Source: Catalimonadaceae bacterium JC749
GTDB taxonomy: Bacteria > Bacteroidota > Bacteroidia > Cytophagales > Cyclobacteriaceae
Assembly (NCBI GenBank): GCA_021730635.1
Contig: JAJNNC010000003.1
Location: forward strand, 62,001 to 126,000
Length of the DNA: 64,000 nt
Reading direction: 5' to 3'
Part shown: positions 60,538-64,000 of the stretch, in pieces
How positions within the stretch are numbered: the stretch's first letter is position 1
How the letters are laid out: each line of letters begins with the position of its first letter
The notes under the pieces: model-generated
The model's input: the letters and a program-made list of their open reading frames with translations, nothing else
Databases searched by the model: none
Told to the model about the DNA's origin: nothing
Position numbers and translations under genes: made by a program

Positions 60538-61434
60538 CTACAATGCCCCTTCATCCTTTTTCTTCCAATAACGCATCAGACCGGCCACACTCATCCAGGA
60601 AGGATTGGCCGCTTCATACTGACGGATCACTGCCGGGGGTGTTCCTTCTGCCTCCAGCTGATTAGCCACATAACGGGTAAATTCAGGTACGGTTTCTTCT
60701 GCTGTTTGTCCCTTGTCCATTTTCATCCGTATCCAGTCGGCCCAGTCAATTAAACGTTTTTTAAGCGCATCCAGGTGGGCTTCTATGTCTTCTATCTTCC
60801 CAAAATGGGTCAGATACAGGGCACGAGGCTGTAAAGATTGGATCACTTTGATCGATTGCTGCCACGCTTCTAGATGAATGTCAGGTGGAGGACAGGGCGG
60901 CTCTACCAGCCCCTGGGCAATGCGTACACCCGCCACATCTCCGGTAAACAAAGCATCGCCTACCTGCCAGGCAATATGATGTACCGCATGGCCAGGTGTA
61001 TGCCAGGCTTTTATACTTACCTCTCCGAACCTCAGCACCTCCTGATGCGCCACAGCGACCAGCCGCTCTTCTGCAATCGGTTGCATATCGCCCCAGAGCC
61101 GGTCCATTTCTTCCTGATAGATACGACGGGCAGAACTGACCAGCTTTTCAGGTTGGGCGAGATGCTGAACCCCAAAGGGATGCACATAAATAGTAGCGCC
61201 CTGTTGGGCCAAGGCCCAGGCAGCACCGGCGTGGTCAAAATGAATATGCGTCAGCAACACATGCCGTATATCTCTTATTGAGAAACCCTTGGCCTGTAGA
61301 GCCTTTTCCAGGTGTCCATACGTGGAATAAGGACCTGTCTCTACTAAAATAGGCCCTTCGGATGTTTCTATGGCAAAGGCTGCAATCGCTTGCGGAATGT
61401 CTAAAAAATGCAGATCTAGCACATGAACCTTCAT
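60538..61434 (-). CDS. MBL-fold metallohydrolase (glyoxalase II-like)
   Basis: 298 residues. Metal-binding motifs are L-L-T-H-I-H-F-D-H-A-G-A, then W-H-T-P-G-H-A-V-H-H, and a C-terminal L-T-H-F-G. The last 90 residues are helical (M-D-K-G-Q-T-A-E-E). It lacks a signal peptide and probably hydrolyses a thioester or lactone in the cytosol. The substrate is unknown. It follows the VOC gene across a terminator, so it is a separate unit. Confidence 0.87.
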   Translation of the reverse strand: MKVHVLDLHFLDIPQAIAAFAIETSEGPILVETGPYSTYGHLEKALQAKGFSIRDIRHVLLTHIHFDHAGAAWALAQQGATIYVHPFGVQHLAQPEKLVSSARRIYQEEMDRLWGDMQPIAEERLVAVAHQEVLRFGEVSIKAWHTPGHAVHHIAWQVGDALFTGDVAGVRIAQGLVEPPCPPPDIHLEAWQQSIKVIQSLQPRALYLTHFGKIEDIEAHLDALKKRLIDWADWIRMKMDKGQTAEETVPEFTRYVANQLEAEGTPPAVIRQYEAANPSWMSVAGLMRYWKKKDEGAL

Positions 61435-61452
61435 ATGAATAGCTTATAGATG

Positions 61453-61484
61453 AAAAAAACGCAGGGCCTGTCCTCACCTGCGTC
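61453..61484 (-). terminator. Rho-independent terminator after the VOC gene
   Basis: On the minus strand ACGCAGG and CCTGCGT (plus positions 61477-61483 and 61459-61465) pair around an eleven-base loop, followed by a run of seven U. Confidence 0.78.
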
Positions 61485-61513
61485 TGTAATTTACAGCTTT
61501 TTAAGCTACAATA

Positions 61514-61897
61514 TCAAGGATGGACGGCGCCAACGGGTATCACCTCACCAAAAGTCAACAGGTTTCCGTTGACATCCACTACAGAAAACTCTTTTTGCTG
61601 CCAGGGTTTTTCTTCCAGGGCACCCAACTGAGCCAAAGAGGCCTGATGGGACAAAACCTCCGCATAAAGCTGGTCAATTCCATTCACTCTAATATAACAC
61701 ATGCCGTAGTTGTCCGCTATAGACAGGTCATCAAATCGGAAAAAGTGAATTTCTACCTGATCTTTGCTGACGATCAGGTAATCAGCCCCATAGGTCGCTA
61801 TTACTTCGAACCCCAGCTTTTGGGTATAAAACTGTTTTGTTGCTTCCAGATCCTGCATAGGGAGTCTGGGATGAATACTTTGAAGCCTTGTTTTCAT
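61514..61897 (-). CDS. VOC-family (glyoxalase/bleomycin-resistance-like) protein
   Basis: 127 residues with two beta-alpha-beta-beta-beta units: H-P-R-L-P-M-Q-D-L-E-A-T-K-Q-F-Y-T-Q-K-L-G-F-E-V-I-A near the start, V-E-I-H-F-F-R in the first unit and V-D-V-N-G-N-L-L-T-F-G-E at the end. A bleomycin-binding or fosfomycin-type role is possible; the closest common annotation is bleomycin resistance-like. Metal-binding His and Glu are partly present. Monocistronic. Confidence 0.85.
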   Translation of the reverse strand: MKTRLQSIHPRLPMQDLEATKQFYTQKLGFEVIATYGADYLIVSKDQVEIHFFRFDDLSIADNYGMCYIRVNGIDQLYAEVLSHQASLAQLGALEEKPWQQKEFSVVDVNGNLLTFGEVIPVGAVHP

Positions 61898-61960
61898 TCT
61901 TACTGTCTTACATCAATTTTTCTGGTAACGGTATTGCTGAAAGGAAACAAACAACCCTTT

Positions 61961-62569
61961 TTATTTTACGGAAACAGTAGGTCTGGCCTTTACCACTTCT
62001 TTGTAGAGATCTTCACACATCATTTTCATACCATCTCTGAACACGTCGGGCATTTCCGATTTTTTAAGTGTGGATTTTTCACTGAAAACTTCATTATCCA
62101 GCACCAGTGTTTTTCTGCCGTTCTTATAGATGATCCCATCATAACGGAACAAAGCAGCTACCTCCGTGATAGTACCGGAGCTAACATATCCGTCATAACC
62201 ACTCACGTAACTATTCCTCGATTTGACCTCCGAAGCGGGCCTGACCCGGTAGAGTACCACACTTACACCTGTGCTATCTATCTGATCGGCAAAATTCACA
62301 TCCTCAAAACTATTAACGAAAGTATAGTAAAGAGAAAGTTTCAGAGATTTTCTGAAATGCTGCACCTCTATATCTCTGACACCGGGCCCGGTGACGGTAA
62401 ACTCATCCTTGACACCTTCCTGAAAGACAAAGGTGAGTTTTTCGTTGAAGTTTTCTCTGTAGGGTTCTATATACCCATCAGCACTGAAAAAATTAACCAT
62501 CACTGGTGGGGATTGACATCCGCCCAGCACCAGCAGGCAGATGATACAAACAGGAAGGGATGTTTTCAT
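61961..62569 (-). CDS. Hypothetical lipoprotein, 202 aa
   Basis: The signal peptide ends in a lipobox V-L-G-G-C. The mature part is predicted as mixed alpha/beta with text such as L-S-L-Y-Y-T-F-V-N-S-F-E-D-V and A-A-L-F-R-Y-D-G-I-I-Y-K-N-G-R-K-T. It is not a family that I recognise. The gene stands alone, between the VOC gene and the VKOR-like gene. Confidence 0.7.
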   Translation of the reverse strand: MKTSLPVCIICLLVLGGCQSPPVMVNFFSADGYIEPYRENFNEKLTFVFQEGVKDEFTVTGPGVRDIEVQHFRKSLKLSLYYTFVNSFEDVNFADQIDSTGVSVVLYRVRPASEVKSRNSYVSGYDGYVSSGTITEVAALFRYDGIIYKNGRKTLVLDNEVFSEKSTLKKSEMPDVFRDGMKMMCEDLYKEVVKARPTVSVK

Positions 62570-62884
62570 TTTTCTCTGTAAAAATGAGCCATAAAATACG
62601 CGAAAGGAAGTTCCGGAAAGGAGCAGCCCTCTCTATTAAAAATAGTGAAATTCCCTCATATTTCCTTGCTATACGGATAGAATATTATGGGGATATTTCT
62701 ACTGACAAAGGCTGTAAGGCCGGTACCTATGCCTTTAAATTTTGACGTCTGAAGCTTTCACGCTCATTTTCTTTCACAATCTGATCTGTTTTGTGTTATA
62801 GTTCTGGTGAGCGGTATTTTTATACAACTTCGCCATACCAATTTTCAGTAACAGTAACCTGACAGTCGTAAAATATTTTGTTCC
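62570..62884. other. Intergenic region before the VKOR-like gene
   Basis: 315 bases without a supported gene. A 61-codon plus-strand frame (62560-62745) overlaps the start of the lipoprotein gene on the other strand and has no protein-like features. Promoters of both flanking genes must lie here. Confidence 0.4.
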
Positions 62885-63385
62885 ATGAATGCAAAAAAAA
62901 TTAAGCAAGCTTTGAGAAAAGAAACTTCTTCGGCGCTTGAGAGAAAAAGAAAAATCGTGTTGCTCTCAGCCATTGGGCTGGTCGATTTCAGCCTGATTTC
63001 CTTATACCAGACGGGGGTCATCCGAAAATTACCGGATTTGCCAGGTAAGATTTTTGACTCCAACCAGGTGAATGCCTCCCCCAAAGCCTATGCCCTGGGT
63101 ATGCCGGATGGCCCGCTCTCAGCGGTAGTCTTTGCCGCTACCATGGCCCTGGCCACCGCAGGGGGCAGCGAGAAATCGGGTCGTCATCCTATTTTTGACG
63201 TACTCATGGGAGGGGCTGTATTGGGCAATGCGGCCGGAGCGGCTGAATACCTGGTAGATATGATCGTCAACCAGAAAAAGGCCTGTCTGTATTGTTTACT
63301 GGGAGCCGGCCTCAGCTTCGCCTCTCTGAAGCTGGCTGCCCCTGAGGCGATCCGAGGTGCCAAAAAATGGTGGAAAAGAAGGTAA
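62885..63385 (+). CDS. VKOR-like membrane protein with CxxC motif
   Basis: 166 residues. An N-terminal basic helix precedes a first membrane segment (I-V-L-L-S-A-I-G-L-V-D-F-S-L-I-S-L), then loops with P-K-A-Y-A-L-G-M-P-D-G-P-L, a second (A-A-T-M-A-L-A-T-A-G-G), and a C-terminal K-A-C-L-Y-C-L-L-G-A-G-L-S-F. The C-L-Y-C pair preceding a membrane helix, and the overall four-helix size, suggest the vitamin K epoxide reductase family, which supports disulfide formation. The second Cys pair of a full VKOR is not obvious, so the activity is uncertain. Confidence 0.6.
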   Translation: MNAKKIKQALRKETSSALERKRKIVLLSAIGLVDFSLISLYQTGVIRKLPDLPGKIFDSNQVNASPKAYALGMPDGPLSAVVFAATMALATAGGSEKSGRHPIFDVLMGGAVLGNAAGAAEYLVDMIVNQKKACLYCLLGAGLSFASLKLAAPEAIRGAKKWWKRR

Positions 63386-63390
63386 AGCCG

Positions 63391-64000
63391 TTAAAAAGGA
63401 GCTTCATCTTCCGGACTGTGGCTGCCCGGCTCCTGATCTTCGTTAGAACCTTCCTGGTTGAAATTAGGGTTGTTGGCACGGCTGCCGAAAGTAACGATGT
63501 TAGAATCGTTAAATTCATTGGGCACATTGGCGCTGACCAGCTTGTTACCATAGCCCGGATCAAAAGTATCACCATCCAGGTTGGTAAACTTGGTGTATTT
63601 ACCAATAAACTTCAGCCGGATGGTATCCAACGCCCCGTTCCGGTGTTTGGCTATGATCACCTCACCTGTGCCCTGTACGGGTTGACCGTTTTCGTCTTCA
63701 CTGAAACCATAGTATTCAGGCCGATACAGAAACATGACCATATCGGCATCCTGCTCTATGGAACCACTTTCCCGAAGGTCCGATAGCTGCGGTCGTTTGT
63801 CACCACCCCGGGACTCTACCGCCCGACTCAACTGGGAAAGCGCTATAACAGGTACATCCAGTTCTTTGGCCAGGTTTTTCATCGCTCTGGAAATGGAAGC
63901 AATCTCCTGTTCCCGGTTACCACCGGCATTTTTGGAAGAATCCCCAGACATGAGCTGCAGGTAATCGACTACAATCAGTTCTATATTGTGCTGGGCTTTC
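63391..64000 (-). CDS. dnaB: Replicative DNA helicase DnaB, C-terminal part (5' partial)
   Basis: The frame enters from the right edge and ends at 63391. The visible 203 residues contain the DnaB RecA-like core: [16 protein letters not shown] (Walker B with the DnaB Y-L-Q-L text), [26 protein letters not shown] (arginine finger and C-terminal motif) and F-L-Y-R-P-E-Y-Y, followed by a Bacteroidota-type tail rich in Asn, Glu and Asp. It unwinds DNA at the replication fork. The N-terminal domain and Walker A lie outside the window. Confidence 0.93.
   Translation of the reverse strand, partial: KAQHNIELIVVDYLQLMSGDSSKNAGGNREQEIASISRAMKNLAKELDVPVIALSQLSRAVESRGGDKRPQLSDLRESGSIEQDADMVMFLYRPEYYGFSEDENGQPVQGTGEVIIAKHRNGALDTIRLKFIGKYTKFTNLDGDTFDPGYGNKLVSANVPNEFNDSNIVTFGSRANNPNFNQEGSNEDQEPGSHSPEDEAPF

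Noticed and set aside
61520-62581. 353-codon plus-strand frame
   Set aside because: Runs antisense over both the VOC and lipoprotein genes; no start context and shadow-like composition.
62560-62745. 61-codon plus-strand frame
   Set aside because: Overlaps the start of the lipoprotein gene on the other strand and shows no protein features.
1-64000. Search for CRISPR arrays, rRNA genes, transposases and phage genes
   Set aside because: No regularly spaced repeats, rRNA signatures, transposase motifs or phage structural genes were seen.

Overview
The window looks like the chromosome of a Bacteroidota bacterium, probably of the order Cytophagales. The evidence is a SusC/SusD pair driven by an ECF sigma factor and FecR, a short 287-residue RpoD-type sigma factor, outer-membrane receptors with CarboxypepD_reg domains, stand-alone FtsX-type permeases, and frequent starts without a clear Shine-Dalgarno sequence. 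Composition is moderate in GC and changes to AT-rich in the intergenic stretches. I see no rRNA, CRISPR array, prophage or intact insertion sequence. There is one tRNA, tRNA-Arg(TCT).

Layout. 1-7.0 kb is a loose region of housekeeping genes (rpoD-like sigma factor, fatty acid desaturase, cold-shock protein, NYN/LOTUS protein) mixed with gene remnants: the tail of an NAD(P)-binding protein, a receiver-domain fragment, and the C-terminus of a Fic protein. 7-15 kb carries an ABC exporter divergent from an XRE regulator with a perfect palindrome between them, a secreted subtilase, a secreted endonuclease/exonuclease/phosphatase-family enzyme and a large secreted glycosidase-like protein. 15-19.8 kb holds a small coiled-coil protein, a 1036-residue helical P-loop protein whose Walker A lysine is a methionine, and an MscS-type channel that overlaps it. 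This is the best candidate here for an undescribed system.

19.9-40.7 kb is one long minus-strand glycan-utilisation locus. In transcription order it reads: ECF sigma factor, FecR, SusC with an STN signalling domain, SusD, metallophosphoesterase, BNR sialidase-like lipoprotein, multi-pass membrane protein, ChbG/HpnK-type deacetylase, a propeller plus alpha/alpha-barrel protein, a second BNR lipoprotein, NodB-type deacetylase, ROK protein, MFS transporter, SIS sugar isomerase and creatininase-family amidohydrolase. Together they would sense a glycan at the outer membrane, import it, trim and deacetylate it in the periplasm, carry the product inward and phosphorylate and isomerise it. Two sialidase-like proteins and two deacetylases point to an amino-sugar-containing substrate, but that is inference. 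A perfect 13-bp stem-loop follows susD and probably sets its expression apart from the downstream genes.

41-47.8 kb looks like a stress or low-oxygen island: a Rof-like protein, a small conserved protein, a SpoIIAA-like protein, a PAS histidine kinase overlapping a receiver-CRP/FNR fusion regulator, two small stress-type proteins and a second MreB. FNR-like TGAT-N4-ATCA sites lie upstream of the kinase and of the gene after the regulator. 47.9-64 kb is mixed: an FtsX-type permease, molybdenum-cofactor genes (mog, moeA, moaC) around a TonB-dependent receptor, an acetyltransferase gene split by one in-frame stop codon, a fasciclin protein, the aguA-aguB putrescine pair, an MBL-fold hydrolase, a VOC protein, a VKOR-like membrane protein, and the C-terminal part of dnaB running off the right edge.
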